From Thalassospira sp. TSL5-1 (GTDB lineage: Bacteria > Pseudomonadota > Alphaproteobacteria > Rhodospirillales > Thalassospiraceae), in NCBI RefSeq assembly GCF_001907695.1, contig NZ_KV880637.1:1612001-1676000 (forward strand): a stretch of DNA of 64,000 nucleotides. Direction: 5' to 3'. The notes beneath the pieces are model-generated. The model had not been told where the DNA came from. It did not search any database and saw only the letters and a program-made list of their open reading frames with translations. The translations under genes were made by a program, and so were the position numbers. Below, piece by piece: positions 63,158 to 64,000 of this stretch; positions within the stretch are counted from its first letter, which is position 1; every line of letters starts with the position of its first letter.

Positions 63158-63931
63158 TCAGAAATCGCGCTGAAGAAATTGTTTCATGCGTTCCGATTTT
63201 GGATTCTCGAAAACCTCTTTCGGGTCTCCGGATTCTTCGACAATTCCCTGATGAAGGAACATGACCTTGTTTGATACCCCTTTGGCAAAGCCCATTTCGT
63301 GGGTTACCACCAGCATGGTACGGCCTTCCTCCGCAAGATCTGTCATTACCTTGAGAACTTCGCCAACCAGTTCCGGGTCGAGTGCCGAGGTCGGTTCGTC
63401 AAACAGCATGACTTCGGGTTCGATCGCAAGCGCCCGGGCAATGGCAGCACGCTGCTGTTGGCCCCCGGAAATATGACCGGGATAATAATCGCGGCGTTCA
63501 TACATGCCGACCTTGTGCAACAGGGCATCGGCACGTTCTATTGCCTGTTTGCGCGGTACACCCAAAACATGCACCGGCGCCTCAATCACATTTTGCAAAA
63601 TGGTAAGGTGGCTCCAGAGATTGAAGCTCTGGAAAACCATTGCCAGCTTGGTGCGGATACGCTGAAGCTGTTTTTTGTCGGCAGGTTCCTGGCCTCCATC
63701 GGCCAATGCGCGCATCTTGATCAATTCGCCATGTACATAGACATGGCCTGAATCGGGTGTTTCAAGAAGATTTATGCAGCGCAGGAAGGTACTTTTACCG
63801 GACCCCGATGAGCCAATAATGGAAATGACATCTCCGGTATTGGCAGTCAGATCAATGCCTTTGAGCACTTCGTGATCACCAAAATTCTTGTGCATCCCCT
63901 CGACTTTAAGGGCGGGTGTTGCTGTGCTCAT
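63158..63931 (-). CDS. hisP: Polar amino-acid ABC transporter ATPase, HisP-type
   Basis: First gene of the uptake cluster. The 257-residue ATPase has Walker [10 protein letters not shown] near 38-46, the HisP/AotP-specific insertion [28 protein letters not shown] near 82-109, signature [17 protein letters not shown] near 153-169, Walker [16 protein letters not shown] and the H-loop [12 protein letters not shown]. The insertion separates it from GlnQ-type proteins and supports a basic amino-acid substrate. The window ends 69 bp upstream, so any regulator gene lies outside. The symbol is by family resemblance. Confidence 0.88.
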   Translation of the reverse strand: MSTATPALKVEGMHKNFGDHEVLKGIDLTANTGDVISIIGSSGSGKSTFLRCINLLETPDSGHVYVHGELIKMRALADGGQEPADKKQLQRIRTKLAMVFQSFNLWSHLTILQNVIEAPVHVLGVPRKQAIERADALLHKVGMYERRDYYPGHISGGQQQRAAIARALAIEPEVMLFDEPTSALDPELVGEVLKVMTDLAEEGRTMLVVTHEMGFAKGVSNKVMFLHQGIVEESGDPKEVFENPKSERMKQFLQRDF

Positions 63932-64000
63932 AACGATAAAAAGAGCCCCCTGTTGGTATTTGTCAGCGTGTCTAGGACATCTGGATACAGAGAAACGTCA

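Noticed and set aside
1-64000. tRNA, rRNA, CRISPR arrays, insertion sequences or prophage genes
   Set aside because: I looked through the intergenic stretches for T-loop-like sequences, direct-repeat arrays, transposase frames and terminal inverted repeats and found none. Short tRNA-like folds could be missed without a covariance search.

Overview
The window looks like a chromosomal segment of a free-living, motile alphaproteobacterium. The best match I can offer from gene order and protein style is a Rhodospirillales member of the Thalassospira type. This rests on the conserved block erpA / argS-SPOR-nagZ-scpAB-tatABC-serS-surE-pcm-nlpD-like / yajC-secDF, the DUF502 / recG / sdhE / mfd block, an alphaproteobacterial sigma-32 gene, and a GTTC-N7-GTTC SOS box in front of uvrA. 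I see no rRNA, tRNA, insertion sequence, phage gene or CRISPR array; it is mostly core genome with a few accessory inserts.

Layout. 1-3.4 kb: end of a degenerate EAL protein, an FMN riboswitch with ribB, then xthA and an ErpA-like Fe-S carrier on the minus strand. 3.6-16.8 kb: a long plus-strand run for tRNA charging (argS, serS), envelope (SPOR protein, nagZ, NlpD-like lipoprotein), chromosome condensation (scpAB), Tat export (tatABC) and repair (surE, pcm), interrupted by an orphan FbpC-like ABC ATPase. 16.8-26.8 kb: a DUF815 ATPase, yajC-secD-secF, an Mth938-like protein, an MscS channel, a squalene/phytoene synthase-like protein, trmFO and two uncharacterised membrane-associated proteins. 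26.9-29.7 kb: uvrA.

29.8-41.7 kb is an accessory catabolic island between uvrA and ssb. A minus-strand operon nagK-like / GntR regulator / SIS-domain deaminase / nagA / Gfo-Idh-MocA dehydrogenase / class II fba would phosphorylate, deacetylate and deaminate N-acetylglucosamine and feed fructose 6-phosphate into glycolysis. A UgpBAEC-type ABC importer lies divergently. Between them is a short permease-tail relic with its own terminator. A free methionine-R-sulfoxide reductase follows.

41.8-47 kb: ssb, three Nudix proteins (one fused to a SixA-like phosphatase), a YchJ-like protein and rpoH. The 567-bp region upstream of rpoH contains two sequences closely matching the E. coli IscR type-1 operator. 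The second overlaps a sigma-70-like promoter that reads through a structured ~300-nt leader into rpoH. This is the most interesting signal in the window.

47-57 kb: DUF502 protein, recG, sdhE, mfd, a FrnE-like DsbA-family protein, deoB and deoC. 57.2-64 kb: a minus-strand basic/polar amino-acid ABC importer cluster (ATPase, binding protein, two permeases) followed by a chemoreceptor and an AotO-like aspartoacylase-family hydrolase, which suggests that uptake, chemotaxis and catabolism of one amino acid are co-encoded.
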